DNA of 64,000 nt. It comes from Flavobacteriaceae bacterium UBA7302 (GTDB lineage Bacteria > Bacteroidota > Bacteroidia > Flavobacteriales > Flavobacteriaceae). Shown here in pieces: positions 25,488 through 34,446 of the stretch. A program made the position numbers and the translations under genes. Position 1 is the first letter of the stretch, and each line of letters starts with the position of its first letter. The notes below the pieces were generated by a model. It was not told where the DNA came from. It worked only from the letters and a program-made list of their open reading frames with translations, and did not search any database. The stretch spans positions 62,001 through 126,000 of the forward strand of contig DKQS01000009.1 of the NCBI GenBank assembly GCA_002471825.1, given 5' to 3'.

Positions 25488-26447
25488 CTATTTTCCTTGT
25501 CTCAAATATACATTTCCGTAGCCAGCGTTCAACTTCATTTTAACGCTTCCTGAGTTTAATTTCAATTTCATTTCTTGCATGATATGTCCGAAGTCGTTGA
25601 TTTCTTTTTCATCTAAGATTTTGAAATCCAAATCGCTATAAATCGATTTACCAACCGCGTCTAGTGAAAGACTAGAATTTTTTGGAAGCGTGATATCAAT
25701 TGAGCCGTTATTGCTGTAAATCGAGTACAATTTGGTTGGTTTCTTTTTGATGAATTCTACGTTAAAGTTTCCTCCCAAAGAATTTACGGTAACCGGACCC
25801 GTAACGTCAACGAATTTGATGTTATGCATGGATGTTTTGAGTTCTACTTCTCCTTTAAAATTGCTTAAACTAGAGGCATCCGAATTGTAAAATACATAAT
25901 TGTTGTTTCGAGTTTTACGAGCTCTACAATCGTCAGTTTTCCAATCCAATTTAATGGAATTCGGAATCTTCACCTCATACTTCCCACTGCGAACCATGAT
26001 GAAATCAACCATTTTTGAAGGTTTATCCCTGAAAATCAATTCGCCATCCTTCTCTTCTATTTCAAAGAAAATCCCTAATTCTGCATTCTCATTGGCCTTC
26101 CCCAATTTCTTTAGACCCTTCTTCTTATTATCATCTTTGAAATAATAGACTGTTCCAGGTTTCGTACGAGCTGTCAATTTTCCAAGTGTTTGAGACTTTT
26201 TTGTAGTAAAGCCTGATACTCGATTACCTGATGCACTTGAGGTACTCCAAACATAGCTGTTGGACTTTTTGTTGTTAATGCTTTTGATGATTACCTCATC
26301 GCCATCATATCCTGTGATTTGAAAGTTTTGTGAGGAACAGATGGTCAGGGTTCCTTTTCGAAACTTTATCTTTTTTTCTTGAGCAAATCCAAACCCGACG
26401 AATAAGGTGAGTAAGGTGATTAGCATTGAATGTCTTTTGTTATACAT
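25488..26447 (-). CDS. Secreted DUF4097-like beta-helix protein
   Basis: A 319-residue exported protein (signal peptide near residues 1-22, ending GFGFAQ) made of short beta-strand repeats with the pattern GxVxLxTxMHNIKF...GPVTVNSLGGNFNVEF and SNNGSIDITLPKNSSLSLD typical of DUF4097 'putative adhesin' proteins. It begins one base after the HEAT-repeat gene, as third gene of the sigma factor operon. It may be a target or output of the sigma/anti-sigma pair; that is inferred from gene order. Confidence 0.78.
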   Translation of the reverse strand: MYNKRHSMLITLLTLFVGFGFAQEKKIKFRKGTLTICSSQNFQITGYDGDEVIIKSINNKKSNSYVWSTSSASGNRVSGFTTKKSQTLGKLTARTKPGTVYYFKDDNKKKGLKKLGKANENAELGIFFEIEEKDGELIFRDKPSKMVDFIMVRSGKYEVKIPNSIKLDWKTDDCRARKTRNNNYVFYNSDASSLSNFKGEVELKTSMHNIKFVDVTGPVTVNSLGGNFNVEFIKKKPTKLYSIYSNNGSIDITLPKNSSLSLDAVGKSIYSDLDFKILDEKEINDFGHIMQEMKLKLNSGSVKMKLNAGYGNVYLRQGK

Positions 26448-26448
26448 G

Positions 26449-27069
26449 TTATTTTGTTTTTAGTGTTGCCATCGCCATCGTTGCATTGCTTTTGACGATC
26501 GGAAACGTTTGTTCGTTATTGATAATTTTTTCAAGAGACTTTTGTGCACGTTGATCTCTTAATTTTCGCATGGCCTTAATAAGCTTAATTTGTACTATTG
26601 GTTTGTCTTCTTTTTCTAACGCTTTTATTAAATTCTTTCTAACTTTTTCATTTTTAGGGAATTGCATCAATGCATCGATGGAAGCGATTTGCACATTGGC
26701 ATTTTGATCATTTAAAACGATATCAATCAATCGGTCTAAAATTCGGTCATCCTCTTTCTTGTAGTCATCATTAAAAGCATAGACGCCTTCCAATCGTTTT
26801 CCCGCGGATTCATTCTCAAGATTGGCTAATAACACCTTCTCCTCTTCAGTGGCTACATTGGAAGTAGTATACCAGAATCCAAAGGTCATGAGTAATAGAA
26901 TCGATGCAGCAATACTCCATATTTTAAAAGGACTTGCTTTTTGTTCTTCGGTAGACGAATGTATTTCTGCTTTCAAACGACTTTCAAAACTTAGATCCGA
27001 ACCACTGGACATCTGCCCTGAATCTTTAAATCCCTCCTTGTTGTTTTTAAAATAATCTTCAACTCTCAT
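26449..27069 (-). CDS. Single-span membrane protein with HEAT repeats, probable anti-sigma factor
   Basis: A 206-residue protein with a cytoplasmic N-terminal segment (residues 1-45), one transmembrane helix (IWSIAASILLLMTFGFWYTT, ~50-69) and a periplasmic C-terminal HEAT-repeat domain (repeating DxNANVQIASIDALMQF and PIVQIKLIKAMRKL units). Its start overlaps the sigma factor stop by four bases. This topology and coupling are those of membrane anti-sigma factors, with HEAT repeats as a possible sensor. Function is inferred from arrangement. Confidence 0.75.
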   Translation of the reverse strand: MRVEDYFKNNKEGFKDSGQMSSGSDLSFESRLKAEIHSSTEEQKASPFKIWSIAASILLLMTFGFWYTTSNVATEEEKVLLANLENESAGKRLEGVYAFNDDYKKEDDRILDRLIDIVLNDQNANVQIASIDALMQFPKNEKVRKNLIKALEKEDKPIVQIKLIKAMRKLRDQRAQKSLEKIINNEQTFPIVKSNATMAMATLKTK

Positions 27070-27611
27070 AATCTTGATGTTTTTATCAATTCGAGTAATT
27101 GTTGTTTTCCTCGTTTGTATTGGTTTCGAACGGTGCTTTCTTTGATTTGAAGCATCTCACCTATTTCGCGATGGTTGTAATCTTCAATTAAATAAAGGGT
27201 CAACACAATTCGGTATTTTTCTTTCAGTTCATTGATGGCCTTTTTTACCACTTCTACCGGAATCCGAGGATCGATTTGCGCTTCTTCTTCCGTGGTGTTT
27301 TCAATCGCCAGTTCTTGATCGACCATCTGGATTCTCTTATCCATTCGAAGCTTATCTAATGATTTGTTGGTTACGATTCGCTTTAACCACCCTCCTAAAT
27401 TCGCTTCATCCTGTATTTGATGAATTTTTTGAAACCCAACAATAAAGGCGTCTTGTATCAAGTCCTCTGCATTTTCTCGATTGTTTAAAATTCGATACGC
27501 CACACCATACATCATATTCTTATAGCTGTTATACACAAACATTTGAGCCTGGTAATCGTTTTGTTTACAGCGTTTGATAAGTTGGTCAGTGTTCAAAATC
27601 GAGTTTTTCAC
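27066..27611 (-). CDS. ECF-family RNA polymerase sigma factor
   Basis: A 181-residue sigma-70 family protein. Region 2 has RILNNRENAEDLIQDAFIVG and LGGWLKRIVTNKSLDKLR (residues ~40-92); region 4 has the helix-turn-helix YNHREIGEMLQIKESTVRNQ (~145-164). It heads a three-gene minus-strand operon with the HEAT-repeat membrane protein and the DUF4097-like protein. No promoter was confidently found. Confidence 0.93.
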   Translation of the reverse strand: MKNSILNTDQLIKRCKQNDYQAQMFVYNSYKNMMYGVAYRILNNRENAEDLIQDAFIVGFQKIHQIQDEANLGGWLKRIVTNKSLDKLRMDKRIQMVDQELAIENTTEEEAQIDPRIPVEVVKKAINELKEKYRIVLTLYLIEDYNHREIGEMLQIKESTVRNQYKRGKQQLLELIKTSRL

Positions 27612-27683
27612 TTGGTCTTACAATCTTAGAACGTAAGTTATCAAAATGTGTCGCATTTTTTCTTTAGAAAATTGTAAAACACA

Positions 27684-27710
27684 AAAAAAGCCGCTCGAAT
27701 GAGCGGCTTT
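27684..27710 (-). terminator. folE terminator
   Basis: On the minus strand AAAGCCGCTCATTCGAGCGGCTTT forms a strong hairpin followed by T7. It lies just after the folE stop. Confidence 0.9.
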
Positions 27711-27728
27711 CCTATGAATGTCTTTTCC

Positions 27729-28424
27729 TTAAATTCCTTGAAAATCAGTATCCATTTTCAAATAATCCAAGAACTCTTGTTTTGTTTCTTTCTGTTTGAA
27801 TTTTCCACCAAATTCAGCAGTGATGGTACTGCTTTCAATGTCTTTCACACCTCTTGAATTCACGCATAAGTGCTTGGCATCAATTACACAAGCCACATCT
27901 TGGGTACCGAGCGCCTCCTGCATAGCTTGAACCACTTGCATGGTTAATCGCTCTTGTACTTGTGGTCTTTTTGCAAAATACTCTACAATTCGGTTCATTT
28001 TTGAAAGGCCGATTACTTTTCCATTGGAAATATATGCTACATGGGCTCTACCCACAATTGGCAACAAGTGATGTTCACAAGTAGAATATACCACGATATT
28101 CTTCTCAACCAACATCTCGCCGTAGTTGTAGTTGTTATCAAAAGTTGAAGCGGAAGGTTTGTTATCTGGATGCAAACCCATGAAAATTTCATTCACATAA
28201 GCCTTGGCAACACGTTTCGGTGTTCCTTTAAGGCTGTCATCTGTCAAATCCATTCCAAGTGTTTCAAGAATGTCCTTCACACTTTCTTCAATGCGCGCAA
28301 TTTTTTCTTCATTCGACAACTCAAAAGCATCGTCACGAAGTGGAGTTTTTGCTGAAGTTGGGATGTGAGCATCCCCTAACTCGTTGATTAAGTCTTCGTT
28401 ATTGTTTGCTGTCACTTCAATCAT
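27729..28424 (-). CDS. folE: GTP cyclohydrolase I
   Basis: A 231-residue enzyme converting GTP to 7,8-dihydroneopterin triphosphate, first step of tetrahydrofolate/pterin synthesis. Zinc-binding and catalytic motifs are STCEHHLLPIVGRAHVAYI (residues ~109-127) and KHLCVNSRGVKD (~185-196), with IGLSKMNRIVEYFAKRPQVQE between them. ATG at 28424 was preferred to an in-frame TTG seven codons upstream because the -7 box TAAATTTG covers that codon. Confidence 0.95.
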   Translation of the reverse strand: MIEVTANNNEDLINELGDAHIPTSAKTPLRDDAFELSNEEKIARIEESVKDILETLGMDLTDDSLKGTPKRVAKAYVNEIFMGLHPDNKPSASTFDNNYNYGEMLVEKNIVVYSTCEHHLLPIVGRAHVAYISNGKVIGLSKMNRIVEYFAKRPQVQERLTMQVVQAMQEALGTQDVACVIDAKHLCVNSRGVKDIESSTITAEFGGKFKQKETKQEFLDYLKMDTDFQGI

Positions 28425-28442
28425 GCGTTTTTTATTAGGGTG

Positions 28443-28450
28443 CAAATTTA
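28443..28450 (-). promoter_or_regulatory. folE -7 promoter box
   Basis: Minus-strand TAAATTTG matches TAnnTTTG and ends 18 bases before the folE ATG. It overlaps an in-frame TTG that can therefore be excluded as the start. Confidence 0.55.
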
Positions 28451-28465
28451 CGACTTATTTACAGA

Positions 28466-29833
28466 TTATTGATTGCATGCGGTAATCAATTCGTCTAAGT
28501 TCACCGACTTTTGCAAATTATTAACTCTATCCTTCAACTCAAATACACCAGCCTTAACAGAAGAAATCACCAATGAAATGTCTCGCCTGTCAGCATATTT
28601 CCATTGCTTTTTCTGTTGGTTGTTACTCCCAGCAACATCCGGATAAATTTCAGCCTTGATACCTTCTGAACGCAATTGTTGGATAGCCTTCAGTTTATCC
28701 AATACCTCAGCTTCATCAAAGTTTAAGAACAAAACCTGTGGTTTGGCAACTTCAACCTCGTCAAAAAGACCCAATTCTTCCAATACCAAATAAATGCGAT
28801 CCAATCCGAAAGAAATTCCTACTCCACTAACATCTTTTAATCCGAAAATTCCAGTTAAATCATCATAACGGCCCCCACCACCAATAGAGCCCATTTTTAC
28901 TGTATCTGGAGCAGCTACTTCGAAAATGGCTCCGGTATAGTAGTTAAGTCCTCTCGCCAAGGTCAAGTCGAGCTCTAAACTCGCCGTTTGTAAACCAATG
29001 GCTTCAACATTATTCATTACGAATTGTAATTCTTCAACTCCCTTGGTTCCTTCTTCAGAATTTTTTAATAGGTCAGCCAATACTTCGATTTGCTCAGTAT
29101 TGGAACCTGTTAACCTAAACAATGGTTTCACTTTTTCAATGGCATCCTCCGAAATTCCTTTGGATAACATTTCCTTGGTTACACCATCTTCTCCAATTTT
29201 ATCGAGCTTATCAAGGGCAACCGTAAAGTCGATGAGTTTGTCACTCGCACCAATAACCTCTGCAATTCCGGATAATATCTTTCGGTTATTCAATTTGATT
29301 CGAACACCTTGTAGATTCAGTTTTGTAAAAACGGTATCATACAATTGAATAAACTCGATTTCCTGCAATAACGAATTACTTCCTACTACATCCGCATCAC
29401 ACTGGTAAAACTCTCTAAAACGTCCTTTCTGAGGTCTATCAGCCCGCCAAACTGGTTGCATTTGGTAACGCTTAAATGGAAAAGTGATGTCATTCTGATG
29501 TTGCACCACATATCTTGCGAAAGGCACGGTTAAATCGTATCTCAAAGCTTTCTCTGAAATCCTAGGTGTAACTTTCACACTATCTTTTTGAGCCAACAAA
29601 TTCTCATCTACTTTGGATAGGAAATCTCCAGAGTTCAAAATTTTAAAAATCAAACGATCTCCTTCTTCTCCATATTTTCCCATCAAGGTTGATGAGTTTT
29701 CAAAACTTGGGGTTTCGATAGGCTCAAATCCGAATGTGGCAAAAGACTCCTTGATCGTATCCATGATATAGTTACGATAGGCAATTTCTCGTGCCGAAAA
29801 ATCTCTGGTTCCCTTTGGAATGCTTGGCTTCAT
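28466..29833 (-). CDS. hisS: Histidyl-tRNA synthetase
   Basis: A 455-residue class II synthetase charging tRNA-His. The start IPKGTRDFSAREIAYRNYIMD, motif 2 region FKRYQMQPVWRADRPQKGRF (residues ~119-138), the histidine-binding ARGLNYYTGAIFEV and motif 3 GVGISFGLDRIYL are all present, followed by the anticodon-binding domain (residues ~360-455). Class and specificity are clear. Confidence 0.96.
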   Translation of the reverse strand: MKPSIPKGTRDFSAREIAYRNYIMDTIKESFATFGFEPIETPSFENSSTLMGKYGEEGDRLIFKILNSGDFLSKVDENLLAQKDSVKVTPRISEKALRYDLTVPFARYVVQHQNDITFPFKRYQMQPVWRADRPQKGRFREFYQCDADVVGSNSLLQEIEFIQLYDTVFTKLNLQGVRIKLNNRKILSGIAEVIGASDKLIDFTVALDKLDKIGEDGVTKEMLSKGISEDAIEKVKPLFRLTGSNTEQIEVLADLLKNSEEGTKGVEELQFVMNNVEAIGLQTASLELDLTLARGLNYYTGAIFEVAAPDTVKMGSIGGGGRYDDLTGIFGLKDVSGVGISFGLDRIYLVLEELGLFDEVEVAKPQVLFLNFDEAEVLDKLKAIQQLRSEGIKAEIYPDVAGSNNQQKKQWKYADRRDISLVISSVKAGVFELKDRVNNLQKSVNLDELITACNQ

Positions 29834-29942
29834 AAATTCAATTATCGGTTATCAGTGAACCTCCTCAATTCTTAAGCAAAACTGATGGGTTCGGTTTTCG
29901 TAATAATTCCGAATGCAAATATCGTTAAATCTAGAATTTCTC

Positions 29943-30878
29943 TTAGGAATTCAACTCTTTATTTTGATGCTTCAAGCTATACAAAGAAGCATTGAGTTCA
30001 AAACCGAGTAATAGAATGATAGAATTCAACCAAACGAACAGCATCAAGATCAATAAGGTACCAATAGATCCGTACAGTTGATTGTATTGCGCAAATTTAA
30101 GCACATAGATTCCGAATAAATAAAAGCTAAATAGCGACAAAAACGTTGTTAAGACGGCTCCTGCGGAGAAAAACCGAATCTCTTTACCTTGTTTGGTTCC
30201 ATATCGAAACAGCAAAGAAACAATGGTAAAAATCATTAACAAAAAGAGGAGTCCGCGACCATAATAGAAAAGGTTCAAATTACTCGTATCAATCCACCCA
30301 ATTTCATCAATTTTTGCTAAGGCAACTTGATACAAAATCACCAACGTAATGGTAATAATCAAGAATAATGAGGTCAATAAGGAAACTCCTAAAGAGATAA
30401 AATAGGATCTAAAAATATTGCGGAATTCCTTTACGTGATAGGAATACTCAAATCCGCTAAAAATGGCGTTAATTCCGTTGGTCATTAGAAAAATAGACAA
30501 CAAGAAACCAAATGATAATAATCCGCCATATTGATTGTTCACAATATCTCCCAACACCACGTTTACCGCATCAAAGGTTTTTGGTGGTAAAATGTCTTTG
30601 ATAAAGGCAAACAATCCGTCTTGGAAACCTTCAATGGGTATGTAGGGAATCAGTGTCAGAATAAAAAGCATGAAGGGAAAAATGGCCATGAAAAAACTAA
30701 ATGCGATCCCTCCTGCCCTAGTGGTGAGGGCACCTTCTACAATACCAATCACGTACATCTCAAGAACATCGTAGAGCGACATCCCTTCGAGACCGGGTAT
30801 TTTCACCTTCTTCCCAAATCTAACAAGCAGATTTAGAACCGGAATCTTATCTAATTTTTCTTCTATCTCTTTACTCAA
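29943..30878 (-). CDS. YihY/BrkB-family membrane protein
   Basis: A 311-residue protein with six predicted transmembrane helices and the family signature TTRAGGIAFSFFMAIFPFML near residue 60. Some members were annotated as RNase BN, which is now regarded as wrong; the real role is unknown, possibly transport. The best start is TTG at 30878, giving SKEIEEKLDKIPVLN and overlapping the stop of the pentapeptide-repeat gene by eight bases; the next ATG would remove 32 residues. Confidence 0.85.
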   Translation of the reverse strand: MSKEIEEKLDKIPVLNLLVRFGKKVKIPGLEGMSLYDVLEMYVIGIVEGALTTRAGGIAFSFFMAIFPFMLFILTLIPYIPIEGFQDGLFAFIKDILPPKTFDAVNVVLGDIVNNQYGGLLSFGFLLSIFLMTNGINAIFSGFEYSYHVKEFRNIFRSYFISLGVSLLTSLFLIITITLVILYQVALAKIDEIGWIDTSNLNLFYYGRGLLFLLMIFTIVSLLFRYGTKQGKEIRFFSAGAVLTTFLSLFSFYLFGIYVLKFAQYNQLYGSIGTLLILMLFVWLNSIILLLGFELNASLYSLKHQNKELNS

Positions 30879-31443
30879 CTTTTATTTGGTATTTGGCTAA
30901 TAAGCCTATCAGATTGTCTTTGCTAAATCGAGCTCCTTTTAGTTTATTTTGTTCGGGGTCTATGTCAAAATTGATAGCCGTTTCAAAATTGGCTTTTTCC
31001 AAGTTGCTTCTTTCAAATTTTGCATTTTTCAAGTCGCAATTCAAAAAAGAAGCCTCCGTAAGAAAGGCATCTGTAAAATCTACGGATATCAAACTACAGG
31101 AATCAAAGACCGTTTTTGAAACATTCAAATTGTAAAAAGAACTATAATCCAAGTTACAGGATTTGAATTGCATATCCAGAAAAAGGGGATCAATTTCATC
31201 AAAACGGACCCCAATCATTTTACAATGATCAAATCGAACTTCCTTAAAAGTACTTGCGCTTACAATCGCATTGCTGAAATCGCATTCCTCAAATTCACAT
31301 TCCATGAACTGATTATTAGAGGCATGAACTTCCGAAAAGTTACACTTTACAAACCTACAATTATCATACTCGCCTTTTACAAGCTTGGTTTCTGAGAAAT
31401 CAACATTCTCATAAGTTTCATCATCAAAAAATGGTTTTGACAT
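30871..31443 (-). CDS. Pentapeptide-repeat protein
   Basis: A 190-residue protein made almost wholly of A(D/N)LxF-like five-residue repeats (for example CDFSNA, CNLDYSS, VDFTDA, CDLKNAKFERSNLEKANFE), which fold into a right-handed quadrilateral beta-helix. Similar small proteins include the MfpA/Qnr group that mimic DNA and protect gyrase, but that specific role is not supported beyond the fold. It overlaps nadC upstream by one base and the YihY gene downstream by eight. Confidence 0.88.
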   Translation of the reverse strand: MSKPFFDDETYENVDFSETKLVKGEYDNCRFVKCNFSEVHASNNQFMECEFEECDFSNAIVSASTFKEVRFDHCKMIGVRFDEIDPLFLDMQFKSCNLDYSSFYNLNVSKTVFDSCSLISVDFTDAFLTEASFLNCDLKNAKFERSNLEKANFETAINFDIDPEQNKLKGARFSKDNLIGLLAKYQIKVE

Positions 31444-32300
31444 TATACTGCTTTTAAGCTTAAATCCATATTATACACAGAGTGGGTCAACGCTCCCGTA
31501 GAAATGTAATCAACGCCACATTCAGCATATTTACGCAGCGTTTCTTCGTTAATTCCGCCTGAAGATTCCGTCAAGCATCGGTCCCCAATTAAAGTCACTG
31601 CTGTCCTCGTATCCTCATAATTAAAATTGTCAATGAGTATGCGATAAACCCCATCGTGCTTTAAAATCTCTCTGATTTCATCCAAATCTCTAGCTTCTAC
31701 AATGATCTTTAAATCCAAATCATTCTCCGAAAGGTAGTTCTTGGTTTTGCTAATGGCAGCTTCAATTCCGCCTGCAAAATCAATATGATTGTCTTTGATC
31801 ATAATCATATCATACAAGGCAAATCGATGATTTTCTCCGCCTCCAATTTTTACCGCCCATTTTTCTAAGGCACGAATTCCCGGTGTGGTTTTACGAGTAT
31901 CCAACACCTTTGTTTTGGTACCTTCCAACAACTTCATATACGAATGAGTTTTGGTGGCGATGGCACTCATACGTTGCATGGCATTCAACACCAAACGTTC
32001 GGCTTTCAAAATGCTCTGAGATTTTCCAGATACATAAAAGACAATATCCCCATAAGAAACGGCCGCACCGTCTTCTAGGATGGTTTCAATGGTCAAATCT
32101 GGATCTACATATTGAAAGACAAGTTTGGCAAACTCAACACCTGCAATAATGCCCTCATCTTTTACCAATAGTTTTGCCATCCCTCTCGCATTCTCTGGAA
32201 TACAAGCTAAAGAACTATGATCTCCATCCCCAACATCTTCTCGGATGGCATTAGAAATGATCAAATCTAGTTCGGTATTAAATTGTTGCTTTGTAATCAT
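31443..32300 (-). CDS. nadC: Nicotinate-nucleotide pyrophosphorylase (carboxylating)
   Basis: A 285-residue quinolinate phosphoribosyltransferase of NAD synthesis. Motifs include REDVGDGDHSS (residues ~20-30), RMSAIATKTH, LDTRKTTPGIRALEKWAVKIGGG (split here at residue ~130) and the C-terminal ECGVDYISTGALTHSV. ATG at 32300 gives MITKQQFNTELD, the normal start; upstream codons run into the divergent rlmH promoter. Confidence 0.95.
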   Translation of the reverse strand: MITKQQFNTELDLIISNAIREDVGDGDHSSLACIPENARGMAKLLVKDEGIIAGVEFAKLVFQYVDPDLTIETILEDGAAVSYGDIVFYVSGKSQSILKAERLVLNAMQRMSAIATKTHSYMKLLEGTKTKVLDTRKTTPGIRALEKWAVKIGGGENHRFALYDMIMIKDNHIDFAGGIEAAISKTKNYLSENDLDLKIIVEARDLDEIREILKHDGVYRILIDNFNYEDTRTAVTLIGDRCLTESSGGINEETLRKYAECGVDYISTGALTHSVYNMDLSLKAV

Positions 32301-32379
32301 TGGAAGTATATCTATGGTAAAAATAACAAAGACTATAGAATATGCAATCGCATGACGATGAAATCGGAATTTGAATTTG

Positions 32380-32387
32380 TACTTTTG
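32380..32387 (+). promoter_or_regulatory. rlmH -7 promoter box
   Basis: TACTTTTG ends four bases before the rlmH ATG at 32392, implying a leaderless or nearly leaderless mRNA and excluding the upstream TTG at 32371. Confidence 0.6.
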
Positions 32388-32391
32388 GAGC

Positions 32392-32865
32392 ATGAAGATC
32401 AAAGTAATTGCCATTGGTAAAACCGATCATAAGGCCATTCAGGCCTTACTCGATGAATATCAAAAACGATTGAGGCATTACGTTAAATTTGAATTTCAAA
32501 TTATTCGCGATCTCAAAAATGCTAAGAATTTGTCTGAAAGCCTTCAAAAAGAAAAGGAAGGAGAATTGCTTTTATCGAGTCTTCAACCCACGGATGAATT
32601 GATCCTTTTAGACGATAAGGGCACATCTTTTACTTCTGTTGAATTTTCAAAATACCTGCAAAAGAAAATGAACTCTGGATTGAAGCAGTTGGTATTTGCC
32701 ATTGGAGGACCGTACGGATTTTCGGATAAGGTATATGAAAAGGCCAAAGGAAAAATTTCGTTTTCTAAAATGACCTTTTCACATCAAATGATTCGAATTT
32801 TCGTGATTGAACAGGTGTATCGGGCCTTTACAATCCTACGAAACGAACCCTACCATCATGAATAA
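32392..32865 (+). CDS. rlmH: 23S rRNA (pseudouridine1915-N3)-methyltransferase RlmH
   Basis: A 157-residue SPOUT methyltransferase that N3-methylates pseudouridine 1915 in 23S rRNA. The knot region FAIGGPYGFSDKVYEKAKGK (residues ~103-122) and the C-terminal MTFSHQMIRIFVIEQVYRA and EPYHHE motifs are complete. The start ATG at 32392 fits the normal MKIKVIAIGKT N-terminus. Its end overlaps the convergent HTH gene by ten bases. Confidence 0.95.
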   Translation: MKIKVIAIGKTDHKAIQALLDEYQKRLRHYVKFEFQIIRDLKNAKNLSESLQKEKEGELLLSSLQPTDELILLDDKGTSFTSVEFSKYLQKKMNSGLKQLVFAIGGPYGFSDKVYEKAKGKISFSKMTFSHQMIRIFVIEQVYRAFTILRNEPYHHE

Positions 32866-33680
32866 CTGTATTTTTTGTTGGTTGTAATTCCGTGGATAAA
32901 GATAATTTCCAAAACCAAAATCGGAATTCCGAGTATCAATCCGAAGAAGGAAAAAAGTACAGAAATTAGCAAACAACCATTAACGATTTTTGCAATACCA
33001 ATAATGTTAGCGAATGATCCTAAATCGTCTCGTAAAGATCTTATTCCGATTCCCAAAATCAATTCTGCTATTCCAAGGACAATGATTACAGGCAATCCTT
33101 GAAGCATTTCCACTTGTATCAAATCAGTTTCTAAAAACACCGTAAAAATCGAATAGAGACTTATTAGAATTTCCAATACAATGTAGGTCTTCACCGCTTT
33201 TACCAAAGTGGTTTTAGAGAAGTGTTCTCCCAAAACTTTGTATCCTCTTAAGAATAAAACAACCACCACCAAATAGAGCACATTAAAGGGCACACGAAAT
33301 ATGAGTTCTTCTGAGATATCCAAACTGTCCCAAAAATAGAGCTCTCCTAATACGCCTAGCACGGAAAGAATGATGAAAAAGATTCCAGCAATCCAACTAA
33401 TGTTTAATCGTTGAATACCCTCTTCAGAAATTGGAGTTTGTCCTTCACTGTTATCTTCGCTAAAAATAGTTTCGGTGGCTACACCCAAAGCTTCTAAAAT
33501 TGCTTTCACCGTATAACTGCGCGGAGAAACCTCTCCCGCTTCGATACGCTGAATGGTTCTAACGTTGATATTACACTTTTCAACAAGTTCCTCTTGGGTA
33601 AGTCCTTTGGATTTTCTCAGTTCGAAAATCCTTTTTCCTAATTCCGGTTGTTTCATAATAAATGGATTTTGATTTTTCAT
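32856..33680 (-). CDS. XRE-type HTH regulator fused to a membrane domain
   Basis: A 274-residue protein with an N-terminal Cro/C1-type helix-turn-helix (KSKGLTQEELVEKCNINVRT, residues ~24-43) and a C-terminal domain of about five hydrophobic helices (residues ~95-265). This layout suggests a membrane-anchored transcription factor. It could start at residue 1 or at the second Met (residue 9). Targets are unknown. No partner gene is adjacent. Confidence 0.8.
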   Translation of the reverse strand: MKNQNPFIMKQPELGKRIFELRKSKGLTQEELVEKCNINVRTIQRIEAGEVSPRSYTVKAILEALGVATETIFSEDNSEGQTPISEEGIQRLNISWIAGIFFIILSVLGVLGELYFWDSLDISEELIFRVPFNVLYLVVVVLFLRGYKVLGEHFSKTTLVKAVKTYIVLEILISLYSIFTVFLETDLIQVEMLQGLPVIIVLGIAELILGIGIRSLRDDLGSFANIIGIAKIVNGCLLISVLFSFFGLILGIPILVLEIIFIHGITTNKKYSYS

Positions 33681-33830
33681 GCAATGTTAGTTTCAAGGAT
33701 TAGTTTCACAAATTATTTTCATGCATTTTAACCCGACATTTACACGACAATCCTTTATTGACAGTGGTTTTGAACAAATGCTAAAAATCATGTAATCCAA
33801 ATATTATGGAATAAAAGTAATAAATTTTGG

Positions 33831-33838
33831 TACTTTTG
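33831..33838 (+). promoter_or_regulatory. rdgB -7 promoter box
   Basis: TACTTTTG lies 19 bases before the rdgB ATG at 33858 and supports that start. Confidence 0.55.
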
Positions 33839-33857
33839 TTTGGTAAATTTGACACAA

Positions 33858-34439
33858 ATGAAATTGGTTTTTTCTACCAACAATCAAAATAAACTCCTCG
33901 AGGTTCAAAAAATGTTACCACCAGAAATCGAACTCTTAAGTTTAAAAGACATCCATTGTTTTGATGATGTTGAAGAAACCGAAGACACCCTAGAAGGGAA
34001 TGCAAAATTGAAAGCCAACCACATTCGGGACAACTATCATGTAAATTGTTTCTCAGATGATACGGGTTTGGAAGTGGAAGCACTTAACGGAAGACCTGGT
34101 GTTTATTCGGCTCGATATGCTGGAGAGCCAGCCAATGCCGAAAATAATATTGAAAAATTATTGGGAGAACTTCAGGGTAAAACCAATAGAAAGGCTCAAT
34201 TTCGAACGGCCATCTGCTTGAACTTGAACGACGAGGAATTCTTTTTTGAAGGTGTTTGTAAAGGCATGATCATTGATGAAAAACGAGGAACCAAAGGTTT
34301 CGGATACGATCCGGTTTTCATTCCAGATGGATTTGACCAAACGTTTGCCGAAATGAATGAGGCCGACAAGAACCGAATTTCCCATCGCGGTCTAGCCATT
34401 CAACAACTAACCGATTTTTTGAAATCCAAATTTGCATAA
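33858..34439 (+). CDS. rdgB: XTP/dITP diphosphatase (RdgB/HAM1 family)
   Basis: A 193-residue house-cleaning enzyme that hydrolyses ITP, dITP and XTP to monophosphates. Substrate and metal motifs are STNNQNKLLEVQ (residues 6-17), SDDTGLEVEALNGRPGVYSARYAG (split; ~67-90), GFGYDPVF and the C-terminal SHRGLAIQQL. The ATG at 33858 gives MKLVFSTNN. The permease gene downstream may begin within eight bases of the stop. Confidence 0.95.
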   Translation: MKLVFSTNNQNKLLEVQKMLPPEIELLSLKDIHCFDDVEETEDTLEGNAKLKANHIRDNYHVNCFSDDTGLEVEALNGRPGVYSARYAGEPANAENNIEKLLGELQGKTNRKAQFRTAICLNLNDEEFFFEGVCKGMIIDEKRGTKGFGYDPVFIPDGFDQTFAEMNEADKNRISHRGLAIQQLTDFLKSKFA

Positions 34440-34446
34440 AGGCTTG

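Noticed and set aside
30871..31443. Calling the pentapeptide-repeat protein a Qnr-type quinolone resistance determinant
   Set aside because: The fold alone is shared by many unrelated proteins and no Qnr-specific loops can be recognised.
31443..32414. ATG/TTG starts upstream for nadC, rlmH, dnaX and the DinB gene
   Set aside because: They would extend into promoters or divergent genes and lack family similarity; the shorter starts fit motifs and -7 boxes.
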